Source: JAQVOO01 sp964524755 (GTDB taxonomy: Bacteria > Spirochaetota > Spirochaetia > Sphaerochaetales > Sphaerochaetaceae). From it: DNA of 30,180 nucleotides. Below the pieces are notes generated by a model. The model saw nothing but the letters and a program-made list of their open reading frames with translations. It was not told where the DNA came from and did not search any database. Positions 7,534 through 14,827 of this stretch are shown piece after piece; positions within the stretch are counted from its first letter, which is position 1, and every line of letters begins with the position of its first letter. The stretch covers positions 1-30,180 of the forward strand of contig CAZGDR010000024.1 of assembly GCA_964524755.1 (NCBI GenBank), written 5' to 3'. Both the position numbers and the translations under genes were made by a program.

Positions 7534-8269
7534 TGCTACCCTCCAGGTAGAACACCTGGCTAAACGGTACGGTCGTAAATTGGTTGTAAAGGATGTTTCA
7601 CTCCAGATGGAGTCAGGGCAAATCATTGGACTCTTAGGCCCCAATGGAGCTGGAAAGACAACCATGTTTTATATGATTGTGGGATTCATAAAATCTGATC
7701 ATGGAAAAATTCTACTCAATAACCAAGATGTGACGAAAATGCCTATGTTCCGTAGATCTCGTCTGGGACTCTCTTACCTCCCCCAAGAACCCTCAATTTT
7801 TCGAAAATTAGCAGTAGAGGATAACCTGAAATTAGTAGTTGAAACTAGAGATGATCTTACAAAAAAAGAAAAACATGAGACCGTTGAAACGCTTTTAGAA
7901 GAATTTGGATTAACTTCTATTCGCAAGCAATTTGGTTATACTCTCAGTGGAGGAGAACGACGCCGCACCGAAATCGCACGTAGCCTCGCCAGTAATCCAC
8001 AGTTCCTATTGTTGGACGAACCTTTTGCGGGGATTGATCCGAAAGCTGTCTATGAAATAAAAAAATTGATAACAAGACTCGCCGATAAGGGAATTGGAAT
8101 ACTACTTACTGACCATAATGTTCGTGATACCTTGGCAATTACCCATGAATCTCATATCATTAACGAAGGAGAAATCCTCGCAAGTGGAAAACGAAATGAA
8201 CTTTTACAGAACGTAGAAGCCCGAAGGATCTACTTTGGTGACGATTTTACCGAAGGTGATATGACATGA
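7526..8269 (+). CDS. lptB: LPS export ABC transporter ATP-binding protein
   Basis: The 247-residue ATPase has Walker A GPNGAGKTT (38-46), Q-loop LPQEPSIF, signature LSGGERRRTEIARSL, Walker B FLLLDEP with FAGIDP, and the switch histidine in LLTDHNVRDTL. The LSGGERRR and FAGIDP blocks and the C-terminal YFG segment are diagnostic for LptB. It powers lipid extraction from the inner membrane with LptF/LptG. The ATG at 7526, after a GAGGGG ribosome site, fits the family; an upstream TTG is unlikely. It overlaps lptA by 8 bp and rpoN by 4 bp (ATGA). Confidence 0.95.
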   Translation: MVNATLQVEHLAKRYGRKLVVKDVSLQMESGQIIGLLGPNGAGKTTMFYMIVGFIKSDHGKILLNNQDVTKMPMFRRSRLGLSYLPQEPSIFRKLAVEDNLKLVVETRDDLTKKEKHETVETLLEEFGLTSIRKQFGYTLSGGERRRTEIARSLASNPQFLLLDEPFAGIDPKAVYEIKKLITRLADKGIGILLTDHNVRDTLAITHESHIINEGEILASGKRNELLQNVEARRIYFGDDFTEGDMT

Positions 8270-9684
8270 ACCCAACCTTGGGATTACAACAAACATTAAA
8301 ACAACAACTCACACTCTCCCCCCAGCTTATCCAAACTTTTGAAATCCTAGCTATGTCCACCTTAGAGCTACAACAAAAAGTTAAGGCAGAAATTGAACAA
8401 AACCCCGCTTTAGAGATACCAACCGACCGCAACCTCTCCATTGAAAGAATCAGTGCGGTAGAAAATAGAGTCCGCCCCGAAGATGATTATAGCGACACTT
8501 CAGTCTATGAACCAAGCTACAGAAGTAATGTCCGTCTCTCCTCTTATTATGATCAAGATTCAGCCGATCGGAACCAACAATTCCTTGAAGGTGCATTGAC
8601 CAGATCAGAATCTCTGCAAGAATACCTGCTCAGACAATTAGGATGCTTACATATAAGTGACGAAGAACAGCAATTAGGGACACTTATCATTAGCAATCTC
8701 GATCACTACGGGTTCCACAAAAACCCCCCAGAAAAGCTGGTTAAAAGTAACTTGCGCAACGCATTGTTACGAGTATTACCCATTATTCAGAGTTTAGATC
8801 CTCCTGGTATTGGAGCAACTGATTTCCGAGAATCGTTGGTTTTACAAGCAAAAGCAGATAATCTAGCCGATAAAGACCTGGAAATATTTACCTCCATTGT
8901 ATACAACCATTTGGAACAATTACGACTCAATAAAGTGAGAGAGGTTGCCAAAGAACTTGAGATTAGTGAAGAAACAGTCCACATGCTCTACCAATATTTA
9001 AAAACGCTTAATCCGTACCCAGGGTTACAACATTCCAATGCAGAGACGCAATATGTCATTCCTGACCTTGTTGCACGTAAAATAGAAGGGCGCCTACAGC
9101 TACGCTTAAACTCTGAAAACATTCCTACTCTCACCATAGATCCCAACTTCTCATCACTAGCTACAGATCCCCGTGACAAAGACTACAAAGAGACCTCAGC
9201 TTATATCAATCAAGCCATAAAATCGGCTTCCCTTTTAATATCGCAGATACAAATGCGAAGTAATACTATTAAAAAGATTGGACTTGAACTCTTTAAGGTA
9301 CAGCATGAGTTCTTCCTGAAAGGTCCCCGTTACCTAAAGCCCCTCACCTACCGCCAAATTGCAGAAGAACTCTCTTTACATGAAACAACAATTAGCCGCG
9401 CTGTTCAAGGAAAGTATATAGATACTGATTGGGGCATTATTCCAATTAAAGAACTCTTCAGTTCAGCCTTACAGATGACCTCACCTGGAGAGAAAGAAAT
9501 TTCAAAGCGGGCTGTGATGGAATTGGTACAAGAAATCATAGAAACTCATACGGGTGAAAAACCTTTATCTGACCAAAAAATTGCCAATATGCTAGGCGAA
9601 CAGGGTATTAAGATTGCCCGTAGAACGGTCTCTAAATATAGGAACGCTCTCAACATTGACTCTTCCTATGAGAGAACTACCTGA
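8266..9684 (+). CDS. rpoN: RNA polymerase sigma-54 factor
   Basis: The 472-residue protein has region I rich in Gln and Leu (GLQQTLKQQLTLSPQLIQ) that contacts activators, an acidic spacer, the core-binding region, a helix-turn-helix near 365-387 (YRQIAEELSLHETTISRAV) and the RpoN box ARRTVSKYR (451-459), which reads the -24 element. Sigma-54 directs activator-dependent transcription. Its place directly after lptB is as in proteobacteria. The start overlaps the lptB stop (ATGA). Its 3' end overlaps the convergent cyclase gene by 8 bp, with no terminator between them. Confidence 0.97.
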   Translation: MNPTLGLQQTLKQQLTLSPQLIQTFEILAMSTLELQQKVKAEIEQNPALEIPTDRNLSIERISAVENRVRPEDDYSDTSVYEPSYRSNVRLSSYYDQDSADRNQQFLEGALTRSESLQEYLLRQLGCLHISDEEQQLGTLIISNLDHYGFHKNPPEKLVKSNLRNALLRVLPIIQSLDPPGIGATDFRESLVLQAKADNLADKDLEIFTSIVYNHLEQLRLNKVREVAKELEISEETVHMLYQYLKTLNPYPGLQHSNAETQYVIPDLVARKIEGRLQLRLNSENIPTLTIDPNFSSLATDPRDKDYKETSAYINQAIKSASLLISQIQMRSNTIKKIGLELFKVQHEFFLKGPRYLKPLTYRQIAEELSLHETTISRAVQGKYIDTDWGIIPIKELFSSALQMTSPGEKEISKRAVMELVQEIIETHTGEKPLSDQKIANMLGEQGIKIARRTVSKYRNALNIDSSYERTT

Positions 9685-11353
9685 CACTTTCTCGCTTCAT
9701 TTCAGCCTTATGCCTATACATTTCAGCATCTGCGGCGGCAAAAGCCTCATCAATTGATGCATATGCATCAGTTTTAGAATATATAGCTTCGCCATAGGCG
9801 AAACTGAGATTTGTTGTTTTACTGCTCTGGGTGGCCTCATCACAGGCAATTATGTTTTTCAATTCCTCGTAATGTTCATTATCACATGGGTCACAAATAA
9901 TAGCGAACTCATCTCCACCGATTCTGAACACCTCACCTACCCCCGCAACCCATTTTTCCAACAAACTTGCGACATTTCGCAAGAGCATATCACCGGCAAC
10001 GTGACCTTTAAGGTCATTGAGAATCTTTAGATTATTTACATCAAAAACCATAATCCCCACTGAAGATGATTCTAGATTTGAATTCCGTAAATTTTCCATC
10101 CGCTCTTCAAATGCCCGTCGATTGGCCAAACCAGTTAAATCATCGGTATGTGCCAACGATAAAAGATACTCTTCCTTTCCCTTGCGCTCCACATAGCGCA
10201 TGATTAAAACCAACACTTGTTGTAAGAGGATCGCACCGAAAGCAAGAATACCTACATTCAAAATTAACGCATTTACCAAGGTAGCAAAGGGCAGCAATAA
10301 TAAAATTAATTCACCTAATACTGATAAAAGAAGAGCGGTTATTGCAATAAGAAATTGTTTTATAGCTAGGTTCCCATTTAGGAAAGCTTTAATTGCACAG
10401 GTGACCAAGAATATCAGGTAGAGGAATAAGGCAATGGCTGCTGGTGTGAGAAACATATGATAGTTAGTCACACTCAGGAGCTGAAGAATCGAGATAATAA
10501 TAAAAGTAAAAGGAAATAGCAAAACAATCTTTTTTAATATTTTTGACTCTCGAATATGATACATGGATACAACAAAGTGAGTCAGGAAATAGGGCAGTAA
10601 GAACATAGCTAGGATACCGGAAACCAATAGGATGAGTTGGTTATGGACTATTAATTGGGTCGACATACTCCCACTGATTATCCAGAGCCCTGCACAAAAC
10701 TCTATACCAGCAAAAGCAAAAGCACTTTTTAGAACCTCTAAGTGCCTTAGCAAAGTGACTGCCATAATAAAAATACTGATTGCAGTAGTGAGTATAATCA
10801 AGCCAAAAATAAGCGAAAGGCCATCGTATGAAAACAAGCCAACAATTTGAGAAACACGTGTTCCGAGATAGACTGGATAAAATGTATTGCTCGATTTCTT
10901 ACTATGACCCACCGTAATAATATCTAACTTTGACCCCTTCATCGCACTAGGTATTCGAACAAAATGATTAATATATCCATATACCTTTATTCTTCGCGCA
11001 TCTATGTTTGCATCGAAGTTATAGATCTCCTCTCCATCGTATAATACTGTGACTGATTTCTGAGATGTTCGAAACATTAAACTTTGTGAAGCAATCTCAG
11101 CTTCTTGAAAGGTGTAGGTTAACCGAACCTCCTTCTCAGTTAAATCTTCTCCGCGGAAAACAGTTGGTAAGTGAAAGTCAGAATCAAACAAATTGCCATC
11201 AATAAAGAGATGCCACCCGCTAGTGATGGAATGCGCATTTTTTTCCCATATAGGTTCCATAGAAATATTGCTTACATCACCGAGTGTTAAAGCAAGTACT
11301 AATAGGAATATAAAAACCCCAACACTTTGTAAAACCTTGCTCTTTCCTTTCAT
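9677..11353 (-). CDS. Membrane diguanylate cyclase (7TM-DISM-type sensor plus GGDEF)
   Basis: The 558-residue protein has an N-terminal membrane anchor (about 8-25), a periplasmic sensor segment of about 130 residues, a block of about seven membrane helices (about 165-395), then a GGDEF domain. This is the 7TMR-DISM architecture. The catalytic motif RIGGDEF is intact (GGDEF at about 479) and the HTDDLTGLANRRAFEE start of the domain is typical, so c-di-GMP synthesis is expected. The inhibitory RxxD site expected five residues before GGDEF is absent (AGVG there). The ATG at 11353 is chosen because it precedes the first membrane segment; the frame stays open upstream to 11497 but overlaps hpf. 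It sits against the direction of, and between, rpoN and hpf. Confidence 0.9.
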   Translation of the reverse strand: MKGKSKVLQSVGVFIFLLVLALTLGDVSNISMEPIWEKNAHSITSGWHLFIDGNLFDSDFHLPTVFRGEDLTEKEVRLTYTFQEAEIASQSLMFRTSQKSVTVLYDGEEIYNFDANIDARRIKVYGYINHFVRIPSAMKGSKLDIITVGHSKKSSNTFYPVYLGTRVSQIVGLFSYDGLSLIFGLIILTTAISIFIMAVTLLRHLEVLKSAFAFAGIEFCAGLWIISGSMSTQLIVHNQLILLVSGILAMFLLPYFLTHFVVSMYHIRESKILKKIVLLFPFTFIIISILQLLSVTNYHMFLTPAAIALFLYLIFLVTCAIKAFLNGNLAIKQFLIAITALLLSVLGELILLLLPFATLVNALILNVGILAFGAILLQQVLVLIMRYVERKGKEEYLLSLAHTDDLTGLANRRAFEERMENLRNSNLESSSVGIMVFDVNNLKILNDLKGHVAGDMLLRNVASLLEKWVAGVGEVFRIGGDEFAIICDPCDNEHYEELKNIIACDEATQSSKTTNLSFAYGEAIYSKTDAYASIDEAFAAADAEMYRHKAEMKRESVR

Positions 11354-11423
11354 AGAGACCAGTTTAACATGATACTTACCACTTGGGTTATAATCTTGCT
11401 TCACCTCCCCTCCGGCTTTCCAT

Positions 11424-11452
11424 TTGACTTTTCCCCCTGTCCGCCTTATCAT
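11424..11452 (+). promoter_or_regulatory. Predicted sigma-70 promoter of hpf
   Basis: TTGACT (11424-11429), 17-bp spacer and TATCAT (11447-11452) lie about 28 bp before the hpf start, in the gap between the divergent cyclase and hpf starts. A start near 11459 gives a leader of about 22 nt including the AAGGAGG ribosome site. Confidence 0.65.
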
Positions 11453-11480
11453 TTTTATATGACCTAGTGAAGGAGGCCCT

Positions 11481-11777
11481 ATGAATCTAGAAATCAAAGG
11501 AATCCGTTACAACGTAAGTGATGCGACGCGCGAGTTTTTTGATAAAAAACTCAAGAAGCTCTCATTCGCTGAGAACTTCATCCACGATCTAACAATTACC
11601 GTTACACGGGAAACCGTAGGACAAGGTTTCCACCTCGATGGAAAAATTCACTTTTCCTGGGGATTGGTGAAGATGGTCAGCACTGATAGCTACGAATTGT
11701 ACGAGGGAATCGAACTACTAGTTGATAAACTCGAAGCAGTCGCCCGTAAGGAAAAAGGTAAAATACAAGACTATTGA
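11481..11777 (+). CDS. hpf: Ribosome hibernation-promoting factor (short HPF/RaiA family)
   Basis: The 98-residue protein matches the short HPF/YfiA (sigma-54 modulation) family that binds the 30S decoding region and stores ribosomes in stationary phase. It begins MNLEIKGIRYNVSDATREFFDKKLKKL, the usual beta-alpha start (only key residues are needed: G7, Y10, the KKL helix), and ends with DKLEAVARKEKGKIQDY. It has no long-HPF dimerisation tail. An excellent AAGGAGG site lies 5 nt before ATG. It follows rpoN in many bacteria; here a cyclase gene intervenes, and it has its own promoter and hairpin. Confidence 0.93.
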   Translation: MNLEIKGIRYNVSDATREFFDKKLKKLSFAENFIHDLTITVTRETVGQGFHLDGKIHFSWGLVKMVSTDSYELYEGIELLVDKLEAVARKEKGKIQDY

Positions 11778-11810
11778 GGAATTTACCGCCCAAATACAAT
11801 CTTCATATGT

Positions 11811-11838
11811 GCCCTAGAGCGATCTAGGGCATTATATT
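11811..11838 (+). terminator. Hairpin after hpf, probable terminator
   Basis: A perfect 8-bp stem GCCCTAGA/TCTAGGGC closed by the GNRA tetraloop GCGA is followed by ATTATATTTA. The U-tract is interrupted, so it may stabilise the hpf 3' end or terminate only partly. Confidence 0.6.
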
Positions 11839-11859
11839 TACCCTAAATAGCGAAACTAC

Positions 11860-11892
11860 TTAACAAACGCTCACATATCAGTTTATGATATG
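11860..11892 (+). promoter_or_regulatory. Promoter of the hprK-HPr-lexA-holA operon with overlapping inverted repeat
   Basis: TTAACA (11860-11865), 18-bp spacer and TATGAT (11884-11889) match sigma-70. CATATC (11874-11879) and GATATG (11887-11892) form a perfect inverted repeat with a 7-bp centre lying across the -10 element, a typical repressor position. LexA, encoded in the operon, is one candidate binder; this is inference only. Confidence 0.6.
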
Positions 11893-11914
11893 GTATAGTC
11901 CAGAAGGAGAGATT

Positions 11915-12895
11915 ATGGTTGAATTCTCGATTCTCGATCTTTTAGATCTCGATTTAAAAGAGCACAATCACTTACAACTCACTTGCGTAGCTGGGCGCAG
12001 TGGGCTGTCACGCAAACTTTCGAATTCTAAAATTAGCCGCCCTGGGTTACCTCTTAGCGGTTTCTTTGCCGAATTCAGCCATGAAAGTATACAAGTCTTT
12101 GGGCGTGGAGAACAACAATATCTAAAAAAACTCGAATCAGAAGACCGCATGGAATCTATTGAACGTCTTTTCTCCTACCCTATTCCCACGTGTCTTTTCT
12201 GTAATGGGGGCGAGCCAAGTTCCCGATTTATTGAAATTGCAGAGCGTTCAGGTTGTTCGGTACTCCAAACAGCTTTAGGATCTGCAGATTTCTCAAGAGG
12301 CTTAATCCAGCTCTTGGATGAGATTTTTGCCCAAACGATCACTATTCATGGAGTTCTAGTAGAGGTCTATGGAATTGGTGTCCTGATTACTGGTGATAGT
12401 GGAGTAGGTAAAAGTGAAACAGCATTAGAACTTATTGAACGTGGACATCGCCTAATCAGTGATGATACCGTGAAATTACGCAATATTAGCGACACCTACC
12501 TCATTGGAAGTGGAGAAAATCCGATGTTAGCTCACCATATGGAAATAAGGGGACTTGGCATCTTAAATTTGGCAAACTTATTCGGTGTCGGTTCCATTCG
12601 TGAAAAAAAACAAGTGCAACTTTTAGTTCATTTGGAAGAATGGGACTCGAATAAGAATTATGACCGTATAGGGGAAGATATTACTGAAACATTATTAGGA
12701 ATATCTGTACCAAAATTGGAAATTCCAGTAAAACCTGGACGAAACGTTCCCATTATCATTGAGACAGCCGCACGTAACGAGCGCTTAAAGAAACTAGGAT
12801 ACTATTCAGCTAAAGAATTTGACCAAAGTGTCCTAAAATGGCTCGAAAGTGAATCTGCACGAAATTTGTATTATAGCAACGAGGAGACATTTTGA
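11915..12895 (+). CDS. hprK: HPr kinase/phosphorylase
   Basis: The 326-residue bifunctional enzyme phosphorylates and dephosphorylates Ser46 of HPr, coupling carbon status to regulation. The catalytic half has H145, Walker A GDSGVGKS (160-167) with SETALELIERGH, the ISDD pair (D183, D184), the family signature EIRGLGILN (about 209-217) and a C-terminal ETAARNERLKKLGY segment. The N-terminal half is the usual less conserved domain. The ATG at 11915 follows AGAAGGAGA and fits the family, so the upstream in-frame ATG at 11885 is rejected. HPr starts 2 bp after its stop. Confidence 0.96.
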   Translation: MVEFSILDLLDLDLKEHNHLQLTCVAGRSGLSRKLSNSKISRPGLPLSGFFAEFSHESIQVFGRGEQQYLKKLESEDRMESIERLFSYPIPTCLFCNGGEPSSRFIEIAERSGCSVLQTALGSADFSRGLIQLLDEIFAQTITIHGVLVEVYGIGVLITGDSGVGKSETALELIERGHRLISDDTVKLRNISDTYLIGSGENPMLAHHMEIRGLGILNLANLFGVGSIREKKQVQLLVHLEEWDSNKNYDRIGEDITETLLGISVPKLEIPVKPGRNVPIIIETAARNERLKKLGYYSAKEFDQSVLKWLESESARNLYYSNEETF

Positions 12896-12897
12896 TC

Positions 12898-13161
12898 ATG
12901 GTCGAGCGAGAAGTTGAAGTTTTGAACCGAGCAGGTATTCATGCCCGTCCGGCTGCCATGATTGTAAAGGTAGCGAATAAATTTTCATCCAATCTTTACA
13001 TGGAGAAAGATAATATGAAAATTAATGGAAAGTCGATAATGGGGATAATCACCCTTGGAGCAGCGTACAAAAGCCGATTGACTATCTCTACTGAAGGATC
13101 AGACGAAGAAGAGGCTGCCGATGCTATTGAGCAACTCTTTCTCAACAGATTTGAAGAATAG
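12898..13161 (+). CDS. Phosphocarrier protein HPr
   Basis: The 87-residue protein has both regulatory sites in canonical positions: His15 in AGIHARPAA, phosphorylated by Enzyme I, and Ser46 in NGKSIMGI, the target of HPr kinase encoded just upstream. Length is standard. No Enzyme I or sugar EII genes are in the window, so it may be part of a mainly regulatory PTS as in treponemes. The ATG at 12898 with a GGAG site about 11 nt upstream is preferred over a TTG at 12892. Confidence 0.96.
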   Translation: MVEREVEVLNRAGIHARPAAMIVKVANKFSSNLYMEKDNMKINGKSIMGIITLGAAYKSRLTISTEGSDEEEAADAIEQLFLNRFEE

Positions 13162-13170
13162 GAGTAAATC

Positions 13171-13788
13171 ATGAAAGTTTTAACCAATAGGCAACAAGAA
13201 GTTCTTGATTTTATCATACAATACATCGAGAAAAATTCTTATGCTCCAGCTGTACGGGATATAGCAAAATATTTTGAAATAACAGTGAAAGCTGCCCATG
13301 ATCATCTTAAAGCCTTGGAGCGTAAAGGCGCTATTCGCTCTTCAGAAGGTATTTCCCGGTCCACAGAGGTGATTGGATTCTCCCCTTCGCAATCTATAGA
13401 AACAATTGCTATTCCAGTTCTAGGCGCCACTGCCGCTGGAACACCCATCTTGGCTGAAGAAAACAAAGAGTATGATTTACAAATTCCGACCTCTCTCATA
13501 CCAGCACAAGGGGATTATTTTGCCCTCCACGTTGAAGGTGACAGCATGATTGATGCTGGCATCCTCGATGGTGACTTGGCTATTATTCGCCAAGCAGGTA
13601 GTGCTAATAACGGTGAAATCATTGTGGCTCGAGTCGGCGAGGACAACCGCGTTACACTCAAACGATTTTATCTGACCAATTCTGCCATTGAATTGCGCTC
13701 TGAAAATCCAAAATATGGTTCTATCATCTCAAAAGATGTAACCATTCTCGGCAAACTACACATGATTATCAGAGATTATGAGCACTAA
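13171..13788 (+). CDS. lexA: LexA repressor (SOS regulator)
   Basis: The 205-residue protein has the LexA N-terminus TNRQQEVLDFI with a winged helix (about 1-65), the self-cleavage site Ala89-Gly90 (GATAAGTP), catalytic Ser125 (VEGDSMIDAG) and Lys164 (VTLKRF). RecA-stimulated self-cleavage should relieve repression of DNA-damage genes. The recognition helix (ITVKAAHDHLKAL) differs from enterobacterial LexA, so the operator will differ. GGAG lies 7 nt before ATG. It overlaps holA by 11 bp. It is cotranscribed with HPr genes, an uncommon setting. Confidence 0.96.
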   Translation: MKVLTNRQQEVLDFIIQYIEKNSYAPAVRDIAKYFEITVKAAHDHLKALERKGAIRSSEGISRSTEVIGFSPSQSIETIAIPVLGATAAGTPILAEENKEYDLQIPTSLIPAQGDYFALHVEGDSMIDAGILDGDLAIIRQAGSANNGEIIVARVGEDNRVTLKRFYLTNSAIELRSENPKYGSIISKDVTILGKLHMIIRDYEH

Positions 13789-14827
13789 TAAACGTATATA
13801 CCTGTTGCTAGGCCCTGAAACAGGGGATAAAGGGGACCGCTTAAAAGAGATTCGTGCTAATCTACGCCAAGAATTTGGTTCTGATCCCGAAATACATCGC
13901 TTTTACCCTTTTGAGACTCTAAATGGTGAAATATTTGCAGCATTACAAAATAATTCATTATTTGCAGACCATCGGTTAGTAATTCTCAGTCAAGCAGAAT
14001 CATTACAAACTGCCCAGGTTAACGAACTCGCACAATATATTAAAGACCCAGTTGCTAGTGCAACTCTTGTGATTATTAGTGCAGATCATTATCTTCCTGC
14101 TAAACTTTCAAAAGGAGTGCCCAAAAACCAGATTATTACCTTCTGGGAAATGTACGAAAACCGCAAACCAGATTGGTTGCGCTCCCAATTCACTAAAGCT
14201 GGATTTTCCATCACTGCCAATGCGGTAGAATTATTACTAGAATTAGTAGAAAACAATACACAAGAATTAAGAATTATCGCTGGGCAACTTATCCAGTTTA
14301 TTGCCTCTGAAGGAGTGGAGACGGTAAATGAAGACATAGTTGAACAATATATCCAACATACCCGCCAAGAGAGTGTCTTCTCTTTATTTGAACACATCAC
14401 CACAGGGACGTATCAAAGAGTAATTGATGTTTTACATGCCCTTATCCGAAGTGGTGACGGTGATTCTGTCCCCCTCCTCGCTGGTTTAACCTGGCAATTC
14501 AGGCGCTTAATATCTCTTGAAGAATTGCTCGCTCAAGGAGAAGCTTGGGAAGATGCCTGTAAAAAGGTTTCTGTAATGGGCAAACTAGCTGCTATTAAAC
14601 GCAAGAAGGATACGATCATCTACCAATCAGCTGTGACCCGTTACCCATTACCGCAGAGTTACTCAATCGTAGCCCGCCTAGGTGAATATGATATTCGCAC
14701 ACGCGAGATGGGCGCTGAATTGCAACCTCTACTACTTGAGCAGCTACTTGGAATTATTATGGTGCGTAAGGGAGTATTGCCACAGAAGTACGCTACCCTC
14801 TCCTTCTTTACAGATGTAAAGTTTTAA
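13778..14827 (+). CDS. holA: DNA polymerase III delta subunit
   Basis: The 349-residue protein has the delta-subunit layout: an N-terminal AAA+-like domain without Walker A (KRIYLLLGPETGDKGDRLKEI, then FADHRLVIL, the beta-clamp-contacting region), a middle ATITANAVELLLELVENNTQELRIIAGQL-like segment (key: the NNTQEL turn), and a C-terminal helical collar (about 210-340). The subunit opens the sliding clamp within the clamp loader. The start lies inside lexA, indicating coupling. Its last 20 bp overlap the convergent uvrC end. Confidence 0.9.
   Translation: MSTNKRIYLLLGPETGDKGDRLKEIRANLRQEFGSDPEIHRFYPFETLNGEIFAALQNNSLFADHRLVILSQAESLQTAQVNELAQYIKDPVASATLVIISADHYLPAKLSKGVPKNQIITFWEMYENRKPDWLRSQFTKAGFSITANAVELLLELVENNTQELRIIAGQLIQFIASEGVETVNEDIVEQYIQHTRQESVFSLFEHITTGTYQRVIDVLHALIRSGDGDSVPLLAGLTWQFRRLISLEELLAQGEAWEDACKKVSVMGKLAAIKRKKDTIIYQSAVTRYPLPQSYSIVARLGEYDIRTREMGAELQPLLLEQLLGIIMVRKGVLPQKYATLSFFTDVKF

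Noticed and set aside
11354..11497. N-terminal extension of the diguanylate cyclase
   Set aside because: It would start with TTG inside hpf, carries the hpf promoter, and adds low-complexity basic residues before the natural membrane anchor.
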